The notes beneath the pieces are model-generated. The model worked only from the letters and a program-made list of their open reading frames with translations. It made no database searches and was not told the DNA's origin. Positions 12,281 to 22,869 of a stretch of 64,000 nt of DNA are shown here, one piece after another. How positions within the stretch are numbered: position 1 is the stretch's first letter; each line of letters opens with the position of its first letter. The position numbers and the translations under genes were made by a program. Location: positions 4,650,001 to 4,714,000 of the forward strand of contig JAOVFP010000009.1 in assembly GCA_025738555.1 (NCBI GenBank). Reading direction: 5' to 3'. Source of the stretch: Cyathus striatus. Lineage: Eukaryota; Basidiomycota; Agaricomycetes; Agaricales; Nidulariaceae.

Positions 12281-13912
12281 TTAAATTGATAGGATGACTA
12301 TTCTTAGTCTTGGAGTCAACTTGAAGTTGACAGTGGGATAGAATAGGGATAATAAATGGCAGAACCTACTCTGGAAGACACCAGTGGAGCTTGAGTACAT
12401 GAATTTCATAGGATTTTCATGAGGGGATGAAATAGTGAAGTCAACAAGGTTTTGTAGCCCCTTTATATTATTCTCAAACAATGTCAATAAAAGATTGAAT
12501 ACCATGGTTCATGCTAAATTTGATGAGTATGTTGTACTTTATGGTACATAATTGACATTTAACTCACCATTATAAATAATGTGAGCAACTGTAAAACACA
12601 TGAATGGTCAGGATAGATGCACTAACCCTATTGTAATCATGAGATAAGATCCTGAATCCTGATACCCTGAGATCAGCTTCAATGATATCAACTTTTCTTT
12701 TGGTGAAAATAGCTTTAGTATCCAGCAGAGCCGTCTTCTGCTGTTCAAAAATGCCTGAAGTCCCTTTATGATAGTGGTTCAAAGTGTACATATGAGAGAT
12801 TGACTTGTCAGTGACAAAAGCTGCAAGAATATAGCACTCCAGCACTCCAGTCGTTCCACTTGAAATTGATCCAGTTTGGGGCTTATGTACCAGGAAATTA
12901 TGAGAGTACTTCTCAAACATAGCTCTCATTTCACTCACTTTATTCTCATGATAATCATTCCCAGCTTCCAATGATTTTCTGGATGCAAAATTAGACTGAT
13001 GATGTACTGCAACAATCCAGTAATAGTAGAGTTATTATAAACAAAATTCTCTAGCAAGTTGCATGTATGCAGATGTGCACTGTCTCTCAGAGCTCTAAGA
13101 AGAGAATTACAAATCCAAGTGGCCTGCAGACTATACTTAAGTTAGTCCAGTGTTGATAAAAAAATTGACTGTATGTACCTGTCACAACTGTTTTGAAAAG
13201 TATCATCATTGTCACTAACCCCATGGATCAAAACCTTATTCACCATAAGACAAACAAATGCAGTGATAGAGACAATGTCCCATTGAGTAGATGGCAGTAT
13301 ATTTGAATGCATGCCAGCTTCTACTGTTTTATGTAACACTTCAATTTCTTTACAGTATTTGATAATAATAGATTGTCTTCTGGCTGTACTCTTGGCAGTA
13401 TATTTCAATGATTTTACAACAAGGATCATTTATTGATTTGGCAGTGGAACATGTATCAAACATACCTCCTTGAACAAATGAAAATGTGGTGGTGTAAATT
13501 TGTTCATCCTTTGAACTGCGGGTCTAACCAAATCAATTAGACATCTGGTTGAGAAGCTTCAACTCCAAAAAAGTCATCACCATATTAGATTCCAATTCAG
13601 GCTTCAGATCAATTAGCACCCCAGCCTGGAAATGACCATGCCCAAACATAGCAGAGGCAAGTACATGGAGATCTTGGTATAGAATATTCTCTGAATGAAA
13701 TAATTATTACACTGGAGAAGCATGATTATGATTAAAGCTTACCCAAAGGACCTGAATTCGTCAACATCCATGCCAGTAAGCTGAGAGAGAGAGATAAAAT
13801 AACATGACCTTCTCTCCTGTATTATGCATAATCTGATCATTGATTACCTGATAAATCTTCCAATACCTAGATTTTTCAGAGTGAGGAGTGAACAGATCCA
13901 AAGTTGCGTACA
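12281..13912 (-). pseudogene. Adenylate-forming reductase (A-PCP-R) pseudogene, 3' part
   Basis: Minus-strand frames match a fungal NRPS-like adenylate-forming reductase in order. The end of the adenylation domain shows ATLDLFTPH, DQIMHNTGEK (13785-13912) and MFGHGHFQAGVLID (about 13560-13660). The linker reads RMNKFTPPHF and the carrier region WDIVSITAF, GVSDNDDTFQNSCD (13142-13429), where the Ser that would carry phosphopantetheine in the usual D-S-L motif is absent. The NAD(P)-binding reductase domain follows: SSGTTGVLECYILAAF (12570-12971, G-x-x-G pattern), then FENNIKGLQNLVDF and MYSSSTGVFQ (12281-12505). Frameshifts and stops separate the pieces, and the N-terminal two-thirds and the reductase C-terminus are missing. 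Such enzymes activate and reduce carboxylic acids in fungal secondary metabolism or lysine synthesis. Confidence 0.7.
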
Positions 13913-14089
13913 AATTATGCAAAATGGATTAGACTTCAAACAAAGTTCAGTATGTCAAATTTTGGTGCTGATGATCTAGTGACTTACAACCATGATGAAT
14001 TTGTAGGTGTTGTTGCCATGTGGTATCATCTTAGTGGCATTGAAGAAAGAATTATAAATTGCAAAAGATGAGGGGACATCACAAATGTC

Positions 14090-14240
14090 ACAGCCTTGCA
14101 GGGCAGAGGGTTTTAGGGTGTGAGCCAATCAAATTGCCTAAAAGTGAGATCCCAACCCCAATTTCTGAAATTTCCTTATAGGGAAATCCAAACCACCCTA
14201 TAACCCAACTACCTTAAAGGGTAGTGGGAACTTAAATTCA
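14090..14240 (-). repeat. Old copy of a dispersed repeat (partner at 61274-61440)
   Basis: The reverse complement of this stretch aligns with 61274-61440: CACTACC(C/T)TTTAAGGTAG, TTGGG, GGGATCTCACTTT, GATTGG. Differences are largely CG in the 61-kb copy against TG/CA here. No coding content recognised. Confidence 0.7.
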
Positions 14241-14387
14241 TTGAGTATAAGAGGGTAAAGATGCAAGAATGATAACCCATATATTATATTCTCATCAACC
14301 AGTGTTATAGCATAACAAATAAGTATTTAATTGATTTTACATAGCTTATTTAGGTTACAATCTATACTATAAATTAGTATCTGTTGT

Positions 14388-14465
14388 GTGGTATGTACAG
14401 TATGCATGGTACATTTATGGTACTAATCAGTACTGCACAGTACATGCATGGTACATCAAGTACCA
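14388..14465. repeat. Imperfect palindrome GTACATGCATGGTAC
   Basis: GTATGTACAGTATGCATGGTAC and its approximate reverse complement flank a short centre. Small hairpin; function unknown. Confidence 0.55.
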
Positions 14466-14712
14466 TTTATTACTGTGTGTACCCTCAAAAACTGTCAGCC
14501 CACTTGAACTTTACTGGACTCTACCTGGACTCTACTTGAACTTTATACAGAAAGATTGTAGGATTTAGATAGAGTCTAGAAATAGCTGGAATACACTTGG
14601 AGTCTACTGGACTTAGTCAACTGGGCTTCAGATAGATATTTTAGACACTTTAAAGGTTATTATTATACACAAATAACAACAAATACAAAGTGGACTTTAC
14701 CTGGACTCTACC

Positions 14713-14829
14713 TGTACTAAGTAGCTTAGACATTACCTGGACTTCACCTGAACTCTACCTGAACTCTACCTGTAATATGTAGCTTAGACATTACCTGGAC
14801 TTCACCTGGACTCTACCTGGACTCTACTT
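14713..14829. repeat. Tandem repeat, about 58-bp period, two copies
   Basis: Both units carry GTAGCTTAGACATTACC followed by TGGACTTCACCTG and runs of ACTCTACCTG. The word resembles the arms of the 8.6/29.5-kb foldbacks. Confidence 0.75.
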
Positions 14830-14869
14830 AGACTTTATCTGTACTAGTAGCTGTGACACTGTGTGTTGA

Positions 14870-15290
14870 GTGTGACTATACATTGAGTGTGATACTATAT
14901 ATTGAGTGTGACACTGCATTGAGTGTGACTAAAGTACCTCATTTAGCACAGCATAATGTAAATTAAAATAAAGTCTATTTCACTCACACTACAGACACTC
15001 ACTAAGAAAGTGCTCAGTGGGTAAGACTCAGATGCAAGATGCTTCTGGGCGAAGTAAAGTAAAGGGAAGGTATTGAAGACCAACATTCAAGAAGGAAAAT
15101 GGCTTAGCAAACACTTTGATGCACATTTTGATGTGTGTTCCTTAATCTTGGACTTAGCATGAGCTTAGGACTTCACACTTCTCATTGCACTTAGAATCTC
15201 AATGCTCACACAAATACTAAAGCATGATGCTAGATGGTATTTATAAGGGCACAGAAGGCTTCCCTTCTCCTACTTTACTCTACCTATTAA
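14870..15290. other. Short minisatellite run, then unassigned DNA
   Basis: 14870-14930 has a few copies of the TGTGACAC unit. 14940-15290 shows no gene. Confidence 0.5.
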
Positions 15291-15295
15291 ATATC

Positions 15296-15698
15296 CTACA
15301 AAACTATAACTAAAGGAACTATATAGTTAATACAAAAGCAGTAACTGCACATTAAATAAGCTATAAAGTAGATATTTAAACTAGCTATGGGTGTCTGGGA
15401 TGGACCAGAGTAAATCATAGATTGACATGCATATGAGCACCAAGAACATGCCCATATGGGAAGATAGCAAAGTACAATAAACCATGTCCACAGGTGAGAC
15501 ACTCCATATGAAAGTATGATGCTGTGTGCTTTGATGTGTAGAAATGGAAACCACTGAATCAGCCTGCCAGAAATGCCAGGGCTCAGGCCTAGCCAGGTGC
15601 CTATGGCATGCTGATGCACAGCACTGATACAGTGTGGTTAGATAGCAGCATTTGCCATGGGTCTGATTCTCATGCCTTTTCCTATGACATGATAACAT
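15296..15698 (-). other. Overlapping ORFs of uncertain meaning
   Basis: Two minus-strand frames of about 105 codons overlap. The 15381-15698 frame includes LARPEPWHFWQADS. No family recognised, and two open frames in the same stretch argue against confident coding. Confidence 0.2.
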
Positions 15699-16094
15699 TG
15701 CTTCAATAATCTATTATTAGAATAGATGCATGCTTAGCTCAATCTCCAGCCTTACTGATAATTATCTCCCACCAATGCCAAGAATAAACTCCAACCTCAA
15801 TATTTCTATTTTTAGATGCTTTCCTACTTAGGCTAGTTATGTTCCTTACTAGTGCAAATTGTTCCCATGATAGCTAATAGTCTGGGACCTCTACCTTAGC
15901 TACTAAATACAACCCATATTATTATACTATTTGTAAGTAGCATATCGAATATAGAAATAATGTTTTTATAGTAGATAGAAGTGCACTAGGTGTATTATAA
16001 CACTGTGCATTGAGTGTTATATTATATGCTGAGTGTATGTTGAGTGTGATACTGTGCATTGAGTGTGACACTATGCATCCAGTGTGACACTATT

Positions 16095-16350
16095 GTGGAG
16101 GAGGATATTTGCTTGGGGGTATCCTCTCAACAAAGAATTGTGCAAGTGGGTGGCACATCCATCCGACCCTTCAGATCCAGTGAGCTTGTGAGAGAGTGAG
16201 AAAAGGGGGAAATGCGAAGCTGATATTCACGAAGCATACGTACGACATTTATGTATGTAAGCGACACAAGGTAAACATATGTAAGGAGTGAGGTAACAGA
16301 TATGAAAAACACATTTTTACCATGCAGGCAGAATGTCTGCTCTACACTAT
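16095..16350 (+). repeat. Dispersed repeat shared with 47860-48055
   Basis: The block ending CATGCAGGCAGAATGTCTGC, TCTACAC also appears at 47860-48055, in the same orientation, with GAGAGAGTGAGAAAAG-like and ACGTACGACATT-like words in between. It is flanked on both sides by TGTGACAC minisatellite. Probably a small non-autonomous element. Confidence 0.6.
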
Positions 16351-16530
16351 GTATTGAGTTTGTGTTGAGTATGTATTGAGTGTGACACTGTGTATAGTGT
16401 GTCAAGTGTCATGTGATACTATGCATCTAATGTGACACTATGTATTGAGTGTGTGTTGAGTGTGTGTTAAGTGTAATACTGTGTATTAAGTGTGTATTGA
16501 GTGTGACACTCAACACACAGTGTGATATGT
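16351..16530. repeat. TGTGACAC minisatellite block
   Basis: Degenerate copies of GTGTATTGAGTGTGACACT, continuing the family of 9.57-10.46 kb; about 15990-16095 holds a further few copies. Confidence 0.75.
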
Positions 16531-17584
16531 ACAGTCCAAGTAGAGTAGTCACAAAATGAAAATCTACCTGAAGCCCACATGAAGTCCAAATAAGAAAGCA
16601 TGAGTCATCTGACAATGGGTATATTTAACACAATAGAAATGCTATTAATAGTACTTAAAAAGACAATAGCTATATTTAGCACAATGGATATTCTATTGAT
16701 AGCTCTTGAGAACAATAGTGCTCTTTTGTTTATACTTGAGGACTTTCTTATTTGTACAGGGTATAATTATTTGTCCATATTAGTCTTAGTATAGTTGTGT
16801 ATGTAATGGTATTTATTCTGATTAGTGCTGGGCATTCATCTTGATTAATAATGAGCTGGTAATATAGTTACTTGTTTGTGTATAATTGTTCTGATTGTTA
16901 ATGAGCTATTAGTATTTATATAGCTTTATTTGTTAGTGTATCAATTAGTTACTTGTGTATGGTTTTCCTGATTAATAGTGAAATAGTAGTCCATATTAAG
17001 TATTGTTTGTTAAAGTATTATTAAGTTTTCTAAGTGCTTGCTTTCTATCTTTGAGTGATTATCATTATGTGAAATCAACTTTCACCTGTGACACTGCATT
17101 AATTCCTTACAGAATCTGTGTATATCTGTACACATTGGTAAATTCCATATGGAATACACAGAATTCTGTAATAAAGAGTTACATGGAATCCATATGGACC
17201 TCTTATGTTATTTGTAGTTATAATATGTACATAGTAAAGTAAAATGTCAGAAGCAACAAATAGAGAAGGGGGGTGATTGAGGAAGATGAGGATGATAAAA
17301 GAGTAAAGCTCAGATACAAACACAGACACAGACACAAAATAGGGAGGAAACTTGTTGTCAACTACCAAGATACAAAATGATTATATACAAGTAAGTGCAT
17401 AGTAAACCTGTGAAGTATAGCACTGCTACATACACAGCCCAACATAGCCTAAGTGAGCTGTGCAACCCAGTACATCTGACATAAAGTACACATAACCACT
17501 GACTACATAAGTGTAGGTAATTTTAATCAAATAACAGCAGTGTTATTTGATTGTTGCAAATTGAATCACTCAGCCACTATTTGA
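16531..17584. other. AT-rich non-coding stretch
   Basis: Repeated words such as AATAGTGAAATAGTAGT and TGATTAATAATGAGC, no gene. Around 17100-17200 the AATTCCATATGGAATACAC words form small palindromes. Confidence 0.45.
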
Positions 17585-17940
17585 TTGGGATCATAAACAA
17601 TCATTGAGGTTCTAAATCAATATTACTATTGTATAAATGTATTAAGTGATCATAAACAATCATTGATGTTTTCTAATTCAATTTTAATATTGAATAGTTT
17701 TTATGCAATCATAAACAATCATTGATTTTTTTAATTGAATATTATTATTGAATGCATAGTGAGGTGATCATGTGTGTCATTCATCATGCTCTTTTCACAT
17801 GTTACATTTGCTCATACTAATATTCAATTAGTAAAATCAGTGGTTGTTTATGATCACCTCACCATCCATACAATTGTAATATTCAATTAGAAAATATCAA
17901 TGATTGCTTATGATTGCTTAACCACTCATACTTATCTTAT
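17585..17940. repeat. Foldback of ATCATAAACAATCATTGA units
   Basis: Three direct copies of a unit of about 59 bp start near 17590, 17649 and 17707; two copies in the opposite orientation lie at about 17840-17935. Together they form an imperfect palindrome with a central loop of about 70 bp. Confidence 0.75.
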
Positions 17941-18339
17941 ATATAATGAGAGAAGGCCTGGGAATTTGAGGTATAGATGGTGCATGTGAACAGCTGAATG
18001 TGATAGCCACATTTGGTTCATGGGAAATTACAGTATTTAGCAATTGTTGAAAATTAAAAATAATTAGAAATAATAAATAATAATATTTTAATGTATTTTT
18101 GGCATCTTACTATTTTTAGAGGGAATTGATGTGCCATGCATGCTTTGCCTTTTTGGTTAGAGATTGATGGGTTGTTGTAATGATCTGGGATTCTGCTTAA
18201 AACAAATGGATGCAAATATTGTTCAACAAAGTAAATGACTGGTCATGCCACAATGACTGATTGATGGCTGGACTGATGCACAAAGTTCTGCTGCCAGAAC
18301 CCCCCCCTTTCCCCCTTGTTGAGTTTAAGCAAGACAGTA

Positions 18340-18620
18340 ATGGTGTATATATTTGTGGATATTAATGGCACTGTAAAGATAAAAAATTCAAATTTTTGTG
18401 GCTGCAGTAGTGATTTATAATGTATTTGTTAGAAATTCAGTTGGTGTGATGTTTTTCTTGTGTTTATGTTGTGGCTACTTCTGCTACTTCCCTTCCCTTC
18501 CCCCACCCCCCTGCTGTATATAATATATATTGTTGTAGATAATGATGGCACTATAAAGATATATTTGAGGTAAATTTTAGGAGGGTAATATTGTAATTTA
18601 TAGTGTTTTTTTTCTCAGAG
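18340..18620. repeat. Two copies of a repeat of about 190-bp spacing
   Basis: GGATATTAATGGCACTGTAAAGATA (18356-) and GATAATGATGGCACTATAAAGATA (18537-) begin similar segments; C-rich runs (CCCCCCCTTTCCCCC, CTTCCCCCACCCCC) precede each. Confidence 0.5.
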
Positions 18621-18947
18621 TTTCAGGTGTGCTACTTATATATAGGTGCAATCTGTTCCCTGTTTTGATGTAATAAGACTATAATGATTAAATTACTATA
18701 TATTTGATTGGCACTGTAGTATTTAATGGTGGAATTGATAATGTTTGCAAGGGAAATAAGATCAATGTGAATGAATGTATGTAGATATAAATCAATATGG
18801 GTGTAGATATATTTCTCTTGGGTAACCAGGGGGTTTGGGGGGTGCCTCATACAATTCACATATAATATTTCTCATATATTTGAAAGTCACAATAACAAAG
18901 AAATATTTATTTGTCATACTGAGTAGTTACAATGAGCTTTGTCTACC

Positions 18948-19107
18948 ATTGTCTCATATTTGTGACATACATTTGTCACAAGGTTTTTATCTAAGAGATC
19001 TTAGCAAGATCTTAGTGGCATTGTGATATATGTCACAGTTGTCACAGTCACTAAGATCTCTTAGATAAAAACCTTGTGACAAGTGTATGTCACAAAGATG
19101 AGACAAT
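18948..19107. repeat. Highly conserved inverted repeat (foldback MITE-like)
   Basis: Arms at 18948-19006 and 19044-19107 are nearly perfect reverse complements (CATTGTCTCAT ... GTCACAAGGTTTTTATCTAA) with about 37 bp between them. They can form a stem of about 60 bp. Confidence 0.85.
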
Positions 19108-19461
19108 GACTATAATGATTAAATTATTATATATTTGATTAGCACTGTAGTAGTTAATGGTGGAATTGATGAAGTTTGCAAGGGAATTAAATTAGTTCTA
19201 ACTAAGAGTGGTAGGGGAAGAATATATGTGTAGAATAAAAGATTTTTGTGTGTGTGTGAATATTTGGGAATTGAGTTGTAGGAGAATAGATATATATATG
19301 TGATGTAATTTAAGTGTAAATGGTGATAGGTATCAATGTGAATGAATGTGTGTAAATATATTCTAAATCAGATGCAATAAATTAAAAGGAGCTCTAACTC
19401 ATTGATACTCAGTATTCATTACAGATAATGTATATATATCTATATAGAATTCTACAAAGCT

Positions 19462-19590
19462 GTGTAGATATATAACCACACAGGTGTAGATATATAACCA
19501 CACAGGTGTAGATATATAACCACACAGGTGTAGATATATAACCACACAGGTGTAGATATATAACCACACAGGTGTAGATATATAACCACA
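19462..19590. repeat. 22-bp tandem repeat, five full and one partial copy
   Basis: The unit GTGTAGATATATAACCACAC (plus AG) is repeated without change from 19462. Reading through it gives artificial repetitive ORFs on both strands; not a gene. Confidence 0.95.
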
Positions 19591-19610
19591 TGAGTAGATA
19601 TATTTGTCAT

Positions 19611-19730
19611 GGATAAGCAGGGGGTTTGGGGGGTGCAACCCCCCAAGAGAGAAAAAAGCAGGGGTCTGGGAGCACAGCCCCTCAGCCAAAGAACTGGGAT
19701 TAAGAAGCAGGGAGTCTGGGGGGCACAGCC
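19611..19730. repeat. G-rich hairpin repeat
   Basis: AGCAGGGGGTTTGGGGGGTG, CAACCCCCC and two decayed copies (GCAGGGGTCTGGGAGCACAGC, GCAGGGAGTCTGGGGGGCAC). G runs facing C runs give a strong hairpin; similar motifs are frequent non-coding repeats in basidiomycetes. Confidence 0.6.
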
Positions 19731-20157
19731 ATACAGCAAGCTGTCATCCATGTGGAGGGAGTCAACAGGCTTCTGTTCTAGTAGCAGAGCATGGGTGTAA
19801 AGTTTGTCTATATATAATAAGAGAAGGCATGGGAAAAGTGGGTATATATGGGACTTTTGGGGGTCAGAGTTTGATGGGGTCCCAATGCTCAAAACAGATG
19901 GACAAAAGTACATGACTGAGCATCCTCAAAATGGAAAAGTATTTGACTAAGCATCTTAAGAGAAGTCCTGAGAAAGTGGATATAGATGTAACTATGGGAC
20001 AATGAAGTAAATGACTAAGCTGAAAAGGTTGCAATGGCATTATTAAGCACATTAGTATTAGTAAGCAATTTTGGTGGAATTGTGCTGTGCTGTGCTACAT
20101 TGCTCATCAAATTGCTGTGCACTGCACTGGTGATGTGCTCCTGCCCTTTCCTTTGAT

Positions 20158-20480
20158 CCCCCCACTTTCTCCCCTTTATTTTTTGCCCCTTTATCACACT
20201 GTATGTGTTTAGGCACAATGTTGCTTCATGTTCACTGAATTTTTGTATTTTTTGGCAGTTCCTGCACCATTCTATAGTGCATTCCTGCGAGTTTTTGGCT
20301 ATTTTCTTATTTTAAAAATAAAATAAAAAGCTACCTTTTGGGTTTTTGGCTCCCTCCACTTTCCTCCCTTTATTTTTTGACCTCACCATCCTACTGTATG
20401 TGTTTGTGGACATTATTACTTCATGTTCACTTAAATTTCGCTTTTTTGGCAGTCACTGCACTATTTTATAGTGTTTTCTG
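20158..20480. repeat. Direct repeat of about 125 bp, two copies
   Basis: CCACTTTCTCCCCTTTATTT at about 20162 and CCACTTTCCTCCCTTTATTT at about 20357 begin similar segments that run through CTGTATGTGTTT, TTCATGTTCACT and TTTTTTGGCAGT. Non-coding; lies just upstream of the Helitron relic. Confidence 0.75.
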
Positions 20481-20699
20481 CATTTCTGCATGTTTTTTGG
20501 TCTTCTTTCTTTTTTTCAACAGGTACCCCCTTGGACTTCTGGCTCTTGGCTCTTGGCTCTTAGCTCTGGACTTTGGCTCCCTGGATCTTTGACTCTCTGG
20601 CTCTTTGTTTCATTTGTGCTGTTTGAGTTTTACTTTTCAAAGGCCATAATTGTACTACAGTGGAGTTTTCAAGGGAGCTGGATGAAAGACATTCTTGGA

Positions 20700-22660
20700 T
20701 GCTTGCTATGTCTCTCCCTGTGAGGCTCTGTGGTGACTGTTTGCATTTAAATTGCATGAAGAGGTGGTCCCAAATGTAGTTTTGCTGTCAGTTCATCTTC
20801 CAAATTAACAGTCTATTATATATGATCAGAATGCTGAAGATATGCAGAAGGTGATCAAGCATGCATCAATACAAGATACCACTCTTACTGCTCACTTTAA
20901 GGCCAACATTGAATACCCAGCAGCTTGGGAGGTTCTGTATCAGAACATGCTCAATACATTTGTGTGGAGTACTAAGGAGCACAAGTGGACAGTTTGACAG
21001 CAAGAATTTGCAATTGGATGGACATACTTTATTCATCCAAATGCTGGGGAGCAATTCTACCTGCAAATATTGCTGACAGTGGTTAAGGGTGCAAAATCCT
21101 TTGCAGACTTGCAAAGTTGATGGAGTTGAGCATCACACATTCAGAGAGACATGTCTGGCTTTAGGACTTCTGCAGGATGATGGTGAATGGAGAGAGTGTT
21201 TGCAAGATACTGCTGATATAAAGACAGGTTATCAGCTGCACAGCCTGTTCAGGACAATTCTTTGAGACTGTGGACCTGTAGATTATGTGGGACTCTGGAA
21301 TAAGCTTAAGGAACACATCTGCAATGATCTGGGACACATCATTCAAATACACTTTGATCTTGCAGATCCTACAGAGCAACAAATCTATGAGATTGATAAA
21401 TTTCTAATAAGTTCTGGCAAGTCTCTGTCAGAATGGAAAGATATGCCACTACCAACAGAAAACTGGTGTGAACAGGAGCAGTGAGCCAACAACAGGAGGG
21501 AAGACAAATTGAACAATCCATTGATTGCAGAATACACTGCATATGATGGATGTAGTGGAACAGCATGCTTTGGGTCAGGAGCAACTTGCAACTTTGAATG
21601 AGGAGCAGCAGGCAGCCTTTGATTGAATAGTGCAGGCAATTGAATCAAAATCTGAGGAACTGTTCTTCTTGCATCCCTGGAGGAACAGGAAAGACCTATG
21701 TGTACAACACACTATGCTATTACCTTCAGGGGGAGGGAAAGATAGTGATTGTTGTTGTATCATCAGGAATTGCTGCTCTTCTGATTGTTGGAGAGCAAAC
21801 AGCTCACTCTGTATTCAAGATACTGATTGACATCAATGAGACATCAATGTGCAATATTGCACAAGGGTCTTATCTTACTGGGCTGATTAAGAAGACTGAT
21901 GCAGTGTTTTGGGACAAGGCACCAATGCAGTACTGACATATCCATGAGGCAGTGAGCTATATTTTCAAAGATCTTTGTCATGGTGATCAATCATTTGGAG
22001 GATGCACTGTAGTTTATGGTGGAGACTGGCAACAAATTCTTCCTGTGGTGGTGTGAGGGAGCTAAGCTCAGATTGTGTCAGTATGTGTTCAGAGATCTGA
22101 TCATTGAGCAGACATTACAGTTATTCACTTGTGATATAACATGCAATTGAATGTGGAGGATGAATCTGAATGACAATTTGCTTCATCACAGCTGGGTATT
22201 GGACATGGAGAGCACACTATTAATGAGGAGATAGAAATTCCAAACCACTTCAAGTGCACTTCCAATACTGTGGAGTCACTTATTTCAACTATCTACCCTG
22301 GACTTGATTCAGCTGAAGGACATTCTGATGAGTACTATGCAGAGTGAATGATTCTGTCTTCATTCCTTGGGGAAGTGACTTCATTTCACAGTGCAAATAC
22401 ACTTCCAGAAGATCATGAGTATGATGGGGAACTTATTTACCCTGTGGAGTACCTGAACATGATCAACTGCCCTGGATTACCACTGGCACATTTGGAGTTG
22501 AAGATAGGATGTTCTGTAAGGTGCTTCAAAATCTAAGTGTTTCTGATGGAGTATGCAATAGAAGTAGTAGAGTTATAACTGCTATACAGAACCAGATTGC
22601 CACTAGAACACTTGGAATTGAAGATAACTCCCATGCCTGTACAAGGCAAGGGACCAGGAG
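20700..22660 (+). pseudogene. Helitron Pif1-like helicase relic
   Basis: Frames on the plus strand, joined over many stops, follow the C-terminal half of a basidiomycete Helitron RepHel. The pieces are a region upstream of the helicase (VDGVEHHTFRETCLALGLLQ, DDGEWRECLQD), LWNKLKEHICNDL, and the Walker A motif PGGTGKTYVYNTLCYYL at about 21665-21725. Then come VVSSGIAALLIVGEQTAHSV, a damaged Walker B (WDKAPMQY for the usual W-D-E-A-P-M), FGGCTVVYGGDWQQILPVV, SANTLPEDHEYDGEL and NLSVSDGVCN. No Rep nuclease domain or element ends were found. Helitrons replicate as rolling circles; this fragment is dead. Confidence 0.8.
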
Positions 22661-22869
22661 AGCAAACCTCAATACAAAATCTTCAACAAATGGTAGTGAC
22701 AATCACTATTAGTGAATACCAGCAAGGGGACAACAGCCCCTTGCACATCAATGACCTCAGACCAATGGAACTTGGTAGTGACAAGAGGACCAGAACAAGT
22801 TGTGCAATCCACTGCACTGTCATGGCAACTGGAATAACACAACACAGCATCAAGGGTGACACTACATCA

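Larger units (their letters stand above)
18675..19640. repeat. Segmental duplication, second copy enlarged by insertions
   Basis: 18675-18850 (ACTATAATGATTAAATTACT ... CAGGGGGTTTGGGGGGTGC) recurs from 19110 to 19640 with the same start and end words. Between them the second copy has acquired extra sequence, including the 22-bp tandem repeat at 19462-19590. Confidence 0.7.

Noticed and set aside
19399..19913. Repetitive ORFs with YIYTCVVI-type units
   Set aside because: They are readings of the 22-bp tandem repeat in different frames and on both strands.
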